A DNA stretch of 15,232 bases from Candidatus Jorgensenbacteria bacterium (GCA_016234345.1 JACRFG010000085.1:1-15232), one strand, 5' to 3'; counted from the stretch's first letter, positions 5,666 through 13,577 are shown. Numbers and translations: made by a program. The notes: generated from the sequence alone by a model not told the origin.

Positions 5666-6592
5666 CTACATGTTGGGAAACCAGCTATATTTGATCTCAT
5701 CGACCAAATCACGAAACTGGGGCATTCGGAGCACTTCGGCGTCTTGCCACGCAAGACCGTGTTCAGCCAAATCGTATGGCTTAAACACCGTACTCCCCGG
5801 TTTCGGTTTTCCCGTTGCAGTATCAGTTTCTTTACCCATAAGGAGAAGTTTGTCACTCACCCATACCGCACAATCAATATCGTGGGTGATAATGCCAAGC
5901 GTCTTGTACTCATCAAGCTGTGATGTTTTGATCAACATCTCACAAGCTTTTTCCTTCATTTCCGGATCCTGGCCAGAAAACGGCTCATCAAAAATAATGA
6001 ACTCGCTCGAACAGAGAACTTGGCACAATACTGCCAGCCTTTGCCGCTGACCTCCTGAAAGTTCACAAGTGAACTTGTCGACATGAATCCGTAAATCAAA
6101 CAGATCCAGATATTGCTCAACTTTCTCCCATAAGATCTTTTTGTTGAAAATCCAAGTGAGAAAACGTTTCAATATCATCTTCGGATTGAACGAATCGGCG
6201 GCTTCTTCGCGAAACATTCCCTGATACGCCGAAAGCAAAAGATTGCCCCGAACCGTCACATGGTCGAAGTTGATGTAGTTTTGAAAAACAAAACCAACTT
6301 CTCCTTGCCGTATCGGCTTCCCATCTTTGCCAATGACTGTTCCGGATGTTGGCTTCAAAAGCCCGGCAATAATGCTCGCGACCGTTGTTTTACCGGCACC
6401 GGATTTCCCAAGAATCGAGAAAACCTGTCCTTGTGTAATTCCTGTACGACGGATATCTTGTATCTCGAAATTAACATCTCTCAAAACTACATGTCCGCCG
6501 AATTCTTTGTTCACACCCTGGACTTTCAATATTGTTTCGCCGACCGTGTAATCCAGCGTGGAATTTTTGTGATGCAAAGCAGTATCAGTCAT
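5666..6592 (-). CDS. ABC transporter ATP-binding protein (nitrate/sulfonate/taurine-type)
   Basis: 308 residues from ATG 6592. The frame opens earlier, inside the permease gene, but GAAGGAGA 8 nt upstream fixes this start, 13 nt after the permease stop. All ABC nucleotide-binding motifs are present: Walker A GKSGAGKT (62-69), Q-loop Q104 in VGFVFQNY, signature LSGGQ (178-182), Walker B IIFDEP (199-204), D-loop, and switch histidine H237 in ITHD. It powers import together with the permease at 6606 and the binding protein at 7587. Compared with SsuB/TauB it has extra residues before Walker A (DIRRTGITQ) and a longer segment at about 127-160 in the helical domain. A C-terminal extension of about 45 residues follows the core. 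All this suggests a diverged subfamily. The substrate cannot be read from the sequence. Confidence 0.92.
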   Translation of the reverse strand: MTDTALHHKNSTLDYTVGETILKVQGVNKEFGGHVVLRDVNFEIQDIRRTGITQGQVFSILGKSGAGKTTVASIIAGLLKPTSGTVIGKDGKPIRQGEVGFVFQNYINFDHVTVRGNLLLSAYQGMFREEAADSFNPKMILKRFLTWIFNKKILWEKVEQYLDLFDLRIHVDKFTCELSGGQRQRLAVLCQVLCSSEFIIFDEPFSGQDPEMKEKACEMLIKTSQLDEYKTLGIITHDIDCAVWVSDKLLLMGKETDTATGKPKPGSTVFKPYDLAEHGLAWQDAEVLRMPQFRDLVDEIKYSWFPNM

Positions 6593-6605
6593 TATCTTTT
6601 CTCCT

Positions 6606-7385
6606 TCACGATTTAACTGCAACTTGCGTTGCATACTTAAACAAAACCTTGAATAGTGACCGGAGGCCAAACCACATGCCAAATCCGAGCGCACCAGAGA
6701 CAATCGCTAACGCCATAATCCCCGAATAACTCGTGATTTTATCCACTTGGAGCATCAAATCTCCCAATCCGCCTTCGTTACGAGCTAAACCTTCCACGAA
6801 AGAAAGCATAGCCCAACCCATACCGAGACAGGGGATAAAATCGTAGCAAACGGTGTGCAATGAACCGCGTATAAAATGATTCCAAAGAATCTGCCACCGC
6901 GACATTCGCATGGTGATCCCATGATTCACTTTAGCCTGCGGAAAATCGTCAACGCGTTGAATAACGCTCGAGACGAAGTACACTGAAATGACAAACGCCA
7001 TAGTCAACACCTTCAATTGATCGCCTCCAAGACGCATCATCATGAACGCCGCTACAAGGGCATTCATCATAATATTCCTCATAGAAGCGTAAAGAAGGAT
7101 TGGCGGTTTGAAAAAGGGAATGGTGTAGAGGTAACTCAGGATACATCCGACGGGAAATGCAATAAAAAAACCAGCTCGAGCGATAACCCAAAAACTTACT
7201 TTCAGATCTTCCGCTAGTCCTCTTTCGTAAAGACTGACTAACGAGTCGAGCGTAGCTCCCGGACGTGGAATCAAATATCCAGGCCAGTATTGCCATACAA
7301 GATAACCAGCAACGATCCAAAACACCATCAGCAATCGCTTTTGGGTATTGGTTGCTGTTTCGAACGGCCGAAACAAAGCACGCAT
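6606..7385 (-). CDS. ABC transporter permease (SsuC/TauC-like)
   Basis: 259 residues from ATG 7385, with AAGGAG 10 nt upstream; stop TGA at 6606-6608. Hydrophobic segments lie at about 19-36, 64-86, 98-117, 124-142, 184-201 and 221-245, giving the six-helix binding-protein-dependent permease core. The family pattern MRNIMMNALVAAFMMMRLG and a cytoplasmic coupling segment (HGITMRMSRWQILWNHFIRGS, residues 155-175) match the EAA-loop position in nitrate/sulfonate/taurine permeases. The loop (ARNEGGLGDLM, 201-211) also fits that family. It pairs with the ATPase immediately downstream. Only one permease gene is present, so a homodimer is expected. Confidence 0.88.
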   Translation of the reverse strand: MRALFRPFETATNTQKRLLMVFWIVAGYLVWQYWPGYLIPRPGATLDSLVSLYERGLAEDLKVSFWVIARAGFFIAFPVGCILSYLYTIPFFKPPILLYASMRNIMMNALVAAFMMMRLGGDQLKVLTMAFVISVYFVSSVIQRVDDFPQAKVNHGITMRMSRWQILWNHFIRGSLHTVCYDFIPCLGMGWAMLSFVEGLARNEGGLGDLMLQVDKITSYSGIMALAIVSGALGFGMWFGLRSLFKVLFKYATQVAVKS

Positions 7386-7432
7386 GTCTATTTTTCTCCT
7401 TGATTATTCGTATTTATTTTATTTACAAAGAA

Positions 7433-7465
7433 CCTGCCCTAAGAAAACAACTTTTGAAGAGCAGG
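7433..7465 (-). other. Weak hairpin upstream of the permease gene
   Basis: CCTGCCCT (7433-7440) pairs with AGAGCAGG (7458-7465) through eight pairs, one of which is a wobble on the minus RNA, around a 17-nt loop. TTCTTTG follows. It could be a partial terminator or a processing site inside the operon. Confidence 0.35.
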
Positions 7466-7520
7466 GTGAGGGAAACAAATTTATTTTTCGCTCGCCTTGA
7501 TTTTCAAAAATATAGGTGCC

Positions 7521-7544
7521 GGTGGAGAACGTGAGTTCTCCACC
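7521..7544 (-). other. Intra-operon hairpin after the binding-protein gene
   Basis: Perfect 10-bp stem GGTGGAGAAC/GTTCTCCACC with a 4-nt loop, 43 nt past the stop of the binding-protein gene. There is no immediate U-run. Likely an mRNA stabiliser or partial terminator giving more binding protein than permease. Its stem resembles the hairpin at 9542. Confidence 0.65.
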
Positions 7545-7586
7545 AGACACGCTGATTTCTTTTAAGAACCGGCTACTCGGCCCATG

Positions 7587-9479
7587 TTAGCGGTGGATAA
7601 TGATCTCCACGCGCCGACACTTAGCGTTTTCGCCAGCATAATTCGGATCCACGCCTTTGGCTGGCTCCGAAGAACCCTTGCCTTCGGTGTTGATACGATC
7701 TCCGCCGAAGTCTCTTGAGTTCCTAGCAATTAAATACCGCTTCACTGATTCAGCTCTCTCATACGAAAGCGGCTGATTCACTGCATCCGTTCCAGTACGA
7801 TCGGTGTGACCGACAATGGTAATGCCATATTCGGTCGCTGCATAATTGTCCTGGATTTCTTGCAGGGTGCTATAAGCGGATGACTGAACCTCGGCACTGC
7901 CGGTCTTAAACGTAATTGAATAGCTTGTGCTTCCGATAACTTCACCGGTAGCTTCAGCGTAATCACGTTTTTCGACCACTTCTGCGGTACCAACCCCTTC
8001 GCCCTTGGCTCTGTTATAAGCCATACGGAGGGCACGGCCATCAAAGAATTCTCCGAACGGTAAGTATGCTTTAAGTTGCTTTTCCGGATACTTCCGAATA
8101 GTGAGATTCCCGAAGCTTCGGTAAACGCTTGCGAACGTCGAGTTCTCAAAATCGTCACCGGCATCGGTCATCCCTACCATATTCATCGCATCACGGAAAC
8201 TAAAAACCATACTTCCGCCTACCCGGAGTTTTTTGTTCTCGGAGGCAGCGTATCCACGAAATGCGTTTAGGCGTTCTCTCGTAGCGGCACCCTGGTCAGA
8301 ACCCTCGTCCCAAATACCGAGAAGATCAGTATTGATCTCCATAGCCTTTTGCAAAGCATCGGGATACTTATCGATTTGCATCGAAGCCATGTGCACGGCG
8401 TAGCTGAATTTAGCGAACTTGTCGAGATTCTTCTCGTAATACTTGTTCAGCACAATCAGCGCCGTAGGCATGACCTTTTTCTGATCGCCGGATCCTGTTG
8501 ACGTAATAGTCGCAAGCGTCTTCAATCTCGAAACATCCATCTTTGAAAGATCACGGACAACGTTTCGATCAACCGGAGTCCACGAAGCTAACGCATCAGG
8601 ACGAAGGCTAATCCCTTCATCTTTGGTGGTTTTGCCTGTTTTCCGACCTTCATCGTCGACAATCGGACGCGGTTCGAGTTCTCTCGTATGAGTGAAGATT
8701 CGACCGGCCTTGATAAAATCGCCGACGTGCTCGATATTCAAGGAATTTGCATTCCAAGTGTGGTAATCGAAATTCACGGGAATTCCGACCTTATCTGCGT
8801 ACATGACAGCAATTTGAATATCACCGTCATCATACACGCCAACCACCACTTTACCGCGCATCGCATCGGGATTCGTGAGCCACTCGGCTGGAGCGATCAT
8901 CTGATCTTCACCATCGGACTTTCCGACAAGATCAACGCAGATAGCTCGATACTCCGGATCAATCGCTTTAAGATCTTTCTGAAGCGGCTCGATAAGAGGA
9001 ACTGAAGCGTTTCCCATGATCGTAAAGCCGAAATTGCCGCCACTCTTACCGTCTGATTCTTTGAAGGCTGCAACCTTGCTCATGAATTCTTTGGTCGAAG
9101 TAGGCGTATCATCCTGATGAACAAGTTTCACTAAGATGCCTTCCTGACCGATCAATGAATTCTCAAGGGTTACTGCCCCACCGTTTGCATACGTAACGCT
9201 CGAGTTCCCGTGCCAATCGTAGATATTCACTACGAGGAACGGCTTGCCGACAAGCTCTTCGCCTGCAGGCAATGCTGTTTTGGGAACGTTGTAGTTTGCT
9301 TCCTTCGTGAACTTTCCACTCATATCGTCGAGCTTTGCGGTCTCAACTTTATTGGTGGGTCGTCCTTTGATGTATCCGCCTTGATAGGCGAGAAACCCGC
9401 CGATAGCCAGAGCAATCACTAAGATCGTGATGATCTTTTTCTTCCAGTTTCCGGTTTTCACAACAAATTCGTCTGCCAC
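7587..9479 (-). CDS. Membrane-anchored solute-binding protein fused to an OmpA peptidoglycan-binding domain
   Basis: 630 residues from GTG 9479, with AAGGA 7 nt upstream. Residues about 14-33 are a single hydrophobic helix after a KKK patch, without a cleavage site, so the protein should be anchored with its body outside. Residues about 60-500 form a large region like a type II periplasmic binding protein of the nitrate/phosphate kind (strand-rich start GKPFLVVNIYDW, later helix-rich part). Residues about 514-630 form an OmpA C-terminal domain: GHTD (557-560), LSYERAESVKRYL (571-583) with R575, and a final CRRVEIII. D560 and R575 are at the positions that bind diaminopimelate in OmpA-type domains. 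The gene sits before the permease and ATPase, so it is the importer's binding component or sensor. The ligand is unknown. It is flanked on both sides by similar hairpins. Confidence 0.88.
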   Translation of the reverse strand: MADEFVVKTGNWKKKIITILVIALAIGGFLAYQGGYIKGRPTNKVETAKLDDMSGKFTKEANYNVPKTALPAGEELVGKPFLVVNIYDWHGNSSVTYANGGAVTLENSLIGQEGILVKLVHQDDTPTSTKEFMSKVAAFKESDGKSGGNFGFTIMGNASVPLIEPLQKDLKAIDPEYRAICVDLVGKSDGEDQMIAPAEWLTNPDAMRGKVVVGVYDDGDIQIAVMYADKVGIPVNFDYHTWNANSLNIEHVGDFIKAGRIFTHTRELEPRPIVDDEGRKTGKTTKDEGISLRPDALASWTPVDRNVVRDLSKMDVSRLKTLATITSTGSGDQKKVMPTALIVLNKYYEKNLDKFAKFSYAVHMASMQIDKYPDALQKAMEINTDLLGIWDEGSDQGAATRERLNAFRGYAASENKKLRVGGSMVFSFRDAMNMVGMTDAGDDFENSTFASVYRSFGNLTIRKYPEKQLKAYLPFGEFFDGRALRMAYNRAKGEGVGTAEVVEKRDYAEATGEVIGSTSYSITFKTGSAEVQSSAYSTLQEIQDNYAATEYGITIVGHTDRTGTDAVNQPLSYERAESVKRYLIARNSRDFGGDRINTEGKGSSEPAKGVDPNYAGENAKCRRVEIIIHR

Positions 9480-9541
9480 AGTCTGTTCCTTTCTTTCAGT
9501 TAATAATTGATTGTTGATTGAATTAAGTGGGTTAAATTAAG

Positions 9542-9573
9542 CTCCAGCGGAGAATTTACATTCTCCACTGGAG
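9542..9573 (-). other. Intra-operon hairpin before the binding-protein gene
   Basis: 14-pair stem CTCCAGCGGAGAAT/ATTCTCCACTGGAG with a 4-nt loop. On the minus RNA the single mismatch becomes a U-G wobble and the loop becomes GUAA, a stable GNRA tetraloop. It starts 18 nt after the stop of the gene at 9591 and has no strong U-run. Confidence 0.7.
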
Positions 9574-9590
9574 GTATTACACATCAAGAG

Positions 9591-10766
9591 TTACTTCGGT
9601 CGAAGCAAGCTATCGAAACCAGTACCGCTCTTGCCTGATTCAATGGTCCGTCGTTGCGTTAGAGACGTCTTTGCCTTTACCACTTCGACGTTTCCACCCA
9701 ACAAGCTTTCCGCATCTTCGATAAGACTGAGTGGTTGGCTCTGAGCTTCCACTACATCTTGTTTCTTCGGTGTAATCTTTGTTTCATTCAGAAACGCCTG
9801 ATAGTATTGCTCGTCGGCAATCTGTTCTCCGGCCTGCTTGGTACGGAAACTCTGAACAGTCGGATCAAGACGATCCATAAGCATGATGACTCTGCCGTTG
9901 AAGAAATCTGCTTCTCGGGCAATGCCGTCCAATGCTTCATGATAAATCTGAGCATCTTGACCGCCAACGATTTCATCCGAAGCTGCCATCGCATTCATGG
10001 TCTGGAGCGCAAGCTCCCAATCCTGCTTCGCTCTCGTGAGTTGTAACTTCATCTCTTCGAGTTTGTCTCCGGTCGCAACGCTTACTTCCTGTAAGATGTT
10101 GCAACGGGTTTGAAGCATGGTTTGTTTTTCTGCTTGACGCTTCAAGAAATCCGCATTGATGCGAAGTGTACTTTTGGCGCTCGCAAATGCACGCTGAAGA
10201 CCTTCATCCGACATTTTGACTTTCTGTTTTCCGGTCTCAGCACGATATTTCATTTCCTGATCAAATCCCTTGGCATTGGTCAGAGCTTGTTCAGCTGCTT
10301 CTTTCGCGGAATTTACTTGTTTCGTAACCGCGTTATAGGCAGCATAAACACTGGCTCGGGCTTCGTCAGCTTCATTCTTTCTTTTCTCGAGGCGGCGGAT
10401 AGCGAATTCTGCCGACCCAAATTTGTCGCGGGCAATAAGCCACTTATGAATCTTTAGTATTGTCCTGTCGATAACCAATGTAACAGTGTCTCGAAGTTTT
10501 TTACTGCTCACGATTTGCCATAAAAGCCAAAGCACTACGGCTAAAATGACAGCATAGATACCTTTCTCCATGAGAGAAGTTAGGTTATCAAAAAACAAAA
10601 GAATCTTATCCATGTTCCGAATAAACATCAGGGCGCCCAACCCGATTCCAAGAGCCTTTATAACAAGACCCACGCTCGGTTGTTTACCCCGCAGATATTC
10701 AAGGCGTTTGATCGTACCTGTAATACCACGATCGAGCACGCTCTGAGGTTGCGGTGTTTCAGGCAT
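9591..10766 (-). CDS. Coiled-coil membrane protein (PspA-like helical region)
   Basis: 391 residues from ATG 10766. The start overlaps the upstream stop by one base (TAATG), with AGGAAGGA ahead, so translation is probably coupled. Residues 31-50 and 67-87 are hydrophobic and likely membrane helices. Residues about 115-300 are long charged heptad-rich helices with many K, E, A and Q, resembling PspA/IM30-type coiled coils in style. The last 80 residues are polar and probably disordered. The stretch QRAFASAKSTL (191-201) closely matches QNAFASARTAL in the protein encoded upstream, so the two share a domain. I infer a membrane-bound scaffold working with the ABC transporter. The PspA comparison is by composition, not by a proven family match. 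Confidence 0.72.
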   Translation of the reverse strand: MPETPQPQSVLDRGITGTIKRLEYLRGKQPSVGLVIKALGIGLGALMFIRNMDKILLFFDNLTSLMEKGIYAVILAVVLWLLWQIVSSKKLRDTVTLVIDRTILKIHKWLIARDKFGSAEFAIRRLEKRKNEADEARASVYAAYNAVTKQVNSAKEAAEQALTNAKGFDQEMKYRAETGKQKVKMSDEGLQRAFASAKSTLRINADFLKRQAEKQTMLQTRCNILQEVSVATGDKLEEMKLQLTRAKQDWELALQTMNAMAASDEIVGGQDAQIYHEALDGIAREADFFNGRVIMLMDRLDPTVQSFRTKQAGEQIADEQYYQAFLNETKITPKKQDVVEAQSQPLSLIEDAESLLGGNVEVVKAKTSLTQRRTIESGKSGTGFDSLLRPK

Positions 10767-11539
10767 TATTTGGTCCTTCCTTTAGGTTGTTCTGAGTGAT
10801 TGAGTAGTTGTTTTTCCATTTCGGTAAGAACGTTTTCGGCGCTCTCATAAGCACGCTCAAAGATCTCTTGGCCTTCCTTGATATTCTGCTCCGCTGCTTC
10901 AATTGCTTGACGTGCAGGCGTGATACTCATATCAAGAGATGCTTTCTGAGATTCGAGTCTTTTTATTTCACCATCGAGACGCGCAATCTCAGTTTGAGTT
11001 TTACGAATCTCTTGCGTGGGTTTCTCGATTTGATCTTGACGTTCTTTCTCAAGGGCTGAACCAAAATCGGTTCTCTTGTCCTTGAGTGCGGTTCGCGCCG
11101 AAGCAAATGCGTTCTGGACATCAGTGGACTTGAGCTTTGTAACTCGCAAGGCCATTTTAGTGGCCTTGGTCACAAGCTCATCGCCCGACAGAACATCCTT
11201 AAGTTCTTCCATTGAAGCTTCTTGTTGCCTCATGAACTCCTGAAATTCATTCGGAGTCGCCTTGAGTAACTCGTCGAGAAGTTGATCCACATAATTCTTC
11301 AGAGTTTCGTCTTGAACAGACGACTTAGTAACCGTAGAAACCTTGGAAATTATGGGGTTGCTTCTTTTCGTTGTTGGAAGCTCAGGCGGTTTGCCCGGAA
11401 CATCAGGCTGATTATCAGATCTTGAAACTTGATCCACTTCGACGACCTCGGAATTTACCGAAGACGCCTTTTCAATGAATCCGGTAACTGCGAGCACCGT
11501 ACCAACAAACGCTGGTAAACGGAACTTCTTTTCAGGCAT
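10766..11539 (-). CDS. Coiled-coil protein, paralogous to the protein at 9591; first gene of the operon
   Basis: 257 residues from ATG 11539, with AAAGGA about 9 nt upstream. Residues 9-22 are mildly hydrophobic after KKFR, possibly a membrane-associating helix or weak signal. Residues 25-75 are polar and Pro/Ser/Thr rich, a likely linker. Residues 76-135 are helical and 140-248 form a long coiled coil (IRKTQTEIARLDGEIKRLESQ). The motif VQNAFASARTAL at 141-152 is shared with the next gene's protein. The tail is basic. It is the first cistron, about 72 nt after the predicted start of transcription, and overlaps the next gene by one base. Likely partner of that protein at the membrane. Function not known. 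Confidence 0.72.
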   Translation of the reverse strand: MPEKKFRLPAFVGTVLAVTGFIEKASSVNSEVVEVDQVSRSDNQPDVPGKPPELPTTKRSNPIISKVSTVTKSSVQDETLKNYVDQLLDELLKATPNEFQEFMRQQEASMEELKDVLSGDELVTKATKMALRVTKLKSTDVQNAFASARTALKDKRTDFGSALEKERQDQIEKPTQEIRKTQTEIARLDGEIKRLESQKASLDMSITPARQAIEAAEQNIKEGQEIFERAYESAENVLTEMEKQLLNHSEQPKGRTK

Positions 11540-11617
11540 AAATTTTTTCCTTTCTTCGAATATTTCGAGAATTTGTGTATTTAATTGCTTGATTGATTTT
11601 TGAATAGAACTGCATAT

Positions 11618-11647
11618 ATTTTAACAAGATATATATGGTTTTGTCAA
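11618..11647 (-). promoter_or_regulatory. Promoter of the five-gene ABC/coiled-coil operon
   Basis: -35 TTGACA (11642-11647), 18-bp spacer, -10 TAAAAT (11618-11623) on the minus strand. It lies back to back with the AAA+ gene promoter, and the two -35 boxes are the arms of the inverted repeat TTGTCAAT-N8-ATTGACAA (11641-11664). Confidence 0.65.
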
Positions 11648-11657
11648 TACCCCATGA

Positions 11658-11686
11658 TTGACAAACACTAATATATGTATTATCCT
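11658..11686 (+). promoter_or_regulatory. Promoter of the AAA+ ATPase gene
   Basis: -35 TTGACA (11658-11663), 17-bp spacer, -10 TATCCT (11681-11686). The leader is about 63 nt and ends in GAAAGG at 11745-11750, the ribosome binding site. Confidence 0.6.
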
Positions 11687-11756
11687 AAGTCCCAGAAACT
11701 TACCTTATTTTCTAATTCCAAACGTTTTCTGATCATAACTCACGAAAGGTTTTTAA

Positions 11757-13475
11757 ATGGAAATAACGCTTACTGATGCCGAGCAGAGAAGGATTCAAGA
11801 ACTCGAGGCAAAGAAAACCGCGCTTGTTATAAAACAAGCCCAGACAATACGTCTTCTTAAATCTCAGGCTCTTCCGTACGGGATTCTCATTGCAAAGTTT
11901 CCCGACATAGTAGATCCCATCCCGCAAAACGGTTCTTCTCCAAAAACAACGGGGAAATCGGAAAGGTCTTCCGACGAAACCACGTCATTTGGAGGTAAAA
12001 CCGAAAAAGGAATGGCTGAAGTTTTTATGGATACTCTTTCGAATATGGGTGATCGCGTTGAAAAGAGATTTGAGGAAATGGAGCAGACTCGACAAAGAGT
12101 GGCTGAGAAAACAGAACTTAAATCTTCTATTTCAGAAATCCCCCCACTGCAAGGAAGAGCGGTGATTCTCTACGCAGGGAAACTTATCGAGGTTGGCCTA
12201 CCAGCTGACTTAGATATCGAGCCCGGCGATGGCGTACGCTTAAACCCGAGTACACAACAGATAGTCGGCAAGGCGCTCATAGAATCGCGCGGCGAAACAG
12301 TTGTAGTCGGTCGGATTCTCGGGAAAGATTTCTGCGAAGTCGGAAACGAACCGGTCAAAATTGTTTTTACCGGAAAATTTACCGACCTTGCGCAAGGCGA
12401 CCTTGTGGCGCTCGACCCCTCGGGATCGATCGTTGTAGAGAAACTTGAACCACGAAAACCGCCGTTTTCAAGCGAATATGAACCGCGCTATACCTGGGAC
12501 GATATCATCGGCCAAAAAGACGCTATTCGTAAATTAAGAGGGGCGATTGAGTTTCCATTCACGCATAAAAAACTCTATGCCTCTTATGGCGACAAAGGTA
12601 CGGTCAAGGGCACGCTGATCTCGGGACCTCCCGGAAACGGCAAAACCATGCTGGCCGAAGCCATCGCAACAGCCCTCGAGAAATTATTCGGAAAAGAAAA
12701 GGTTCGCGGCGGATATTTCTACATCGGCGGATCTGAATTCCTTGAATCTCTGGTCGGGCTGGGCGAGAAACGCATTGACATGCTTTTCGCTGCCGCCGAA
12801 ACTTTCTACAAAAAAACCAACATTCCACCCGTCCTCGTGATCGATGAATGCGAAGCAATCTTAAAGAAACGCGGAACCGGCAAAAGTTCGGATGTGAATG
12901 ATTCGTATGTGACGGCGTTCCTTAGAAACATGAACGGTCTCGGCACTTCGAACGTTATCGTCGTCCTCATCACCAACCGTCCGGACATACTTGACGGAGC
13001 GATCACGCGAGACAAGAGAATCGATATAAAGATCGTGGTGAGCGCGCCGAAAGAAAAAGATGTTCCTCTATATTTCAAAAGCCACCTTCGCGGCGTAAAA
13101 CTCGCTAAAGGCGTGACAGAAGAAACAGCAGCACAGGCTGCGGCCGAAGAGATACTGAGCGACAAATATTCGTACTTCAAAGGACCTCTCGTGAAAGACG
13201 GGCCCGACGCGAATTTTACACTCAAGGAAATTATGAGCGGCGCCATGATTGCCGGAATTGTCGACGAGGCAATTCGTATTGCCCGCGATCGCGATATCGA
13301 ATCCGGCAAAGAAGAAGCAACGGGTATTAACCTTGATGATTTAAAAGCAGCGGTTGCAACAAAATTCGAGGAACAAAAAAACCTCGATTTGAGCGACTAC
13401 GTTCTGGAATTTACCAAAAGATACAGAAAAGAAATCGCCGGGGAGCAAACCCAGCGACAAACTACAGGAAAATAA
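11757..13475 (+). CDS. AAA+ ATPase with coiled coil and Mpa/ARC-like OB region
   Basis: 572 residues from ATG 11757. Residues 5-36 form a coiled coil and 55-125 a polar linker with a second helix. Residues about 130-232 contain two beta-rich repeats (LYAGKLIEVGLPADLDIEPGD and IVFTGKFTDLAQGDLVALD), resembling the tandem OB folds of the proteasomal ATPases Mpa/ARC. The AAA+ domain follows from about 240: YTWDDIIGQ, AIEFPFTHKKLYASYG, Walker A GPPGNGKT (290-297), Walker B VLVIDE (359-364), sensor 1 N407 in ITNRPD, arginine fingers near R418/R421. It should form a hexamer that remodels or unfolds proteins. The pore loop reads LVG (332-334), without the usual aromatic. The C-terminus (RQTTGK) lacks the GQYL-type proteasome-docking tail. 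It is divergent from the envelope operon with a shared control region. Confidence 0.9.
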   Translation: MEITLTDAEQRRIQELEAKKTALVIKQAQTIRLLKSQALPYGILIAKFPDIVDPIPQNGSSPKTTGKSERSSDETTSFGGKTEKGMAEVFMDTLSNMGDRVEKRFEEMEQTRQRVAEKTELKSSISEIPPLQGRAVILYAGKLIEVGLPADLDIEPGDGVRLNPSTQQIVGKALIESRGETVVVGRILGKDFCEVGNEPVKIVFTGKFTDLAQGDLVALDPSGSIVVEKLEPRKPPFSSEYEPRYTWDDIIGQKDAIRKLRGAIEFPFTHKKLYASYGDKGTVKGTLISGPPGNGKTMLAEAIATALEKLFGKEKVRGGYFYIGGSEFLESLVGLGEKRIDMLFAAAETFYKKTNIPPVLVIDECEAILKKRGTGKSSDVNDSYVTAFLRNMNGLGTSNVIVVLITNRPDILDGAITRDKRIDIKIVVSAPKEKDVPLYFKSHLRGVKLAKGVTEETAAQAAAEEILSDKYSYFKGPLVKDGPDANFTLKEIMSGAMIAGIVDEAIRIARDRDIESGKEEATGINLDDLKAAVATKFEEQKNLDLSDYVLEFTKRYRKEIAGEQTQRQTTGK

Positions 13476-13483
13476 TTGAAAGC

Positions 13484-13514
13484 GCTCATCAAGCTATTAT
13501 TGATGAGCACTTTT
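13484..13514 (+). terminator. First terminator after the AAA+ gene
   Basis: 9-bp stem GCTCATCAA/TTGATGAGC (13484-13492 with 13500-13508), 7-nt loop, then a short TTTT. It starts 9 nt after the stop codon. Confidence 0.65.
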
Positions 13515-13545
13515 ACATTAAAAATAGCGCTCTATAAAAACGTTT

Positions 13546-13577
13546 AGCCCACCAACAAAATTGCTGGTGGGCTTTTT
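13546..13577 (+). terminator. Second terminator after the AAA+ gene, between convergent genes
   Basis: 9-bp stem AGCCCACCA/TGGTGGGCT (13546-13554 with 13565-13573), 10-nt loop, then TTTT directly after. On the minus side the nearest T-run is 5 nt away, so it could also stop the gene at 13582, less efficiently. The stem sequence recurs at 14064. Confidence 0.8.

Noticed and set aside
6593..6703. Longer ATPase start reaching back into the permease gene
   Set aside because: It overlaps the permease coding end and has no ribosome binding site; GAAGGAGA before ATG 6592 is clear.
7778..8164. Other-frame open stretches inside the OmpA-fusion gene and inside the AAA+ gene (such as 12806-13309 minus)
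   Set aside because: They are antisense or shifted shadows of strongly supported genes, with no ribosome binding sites or recognisable motifs.
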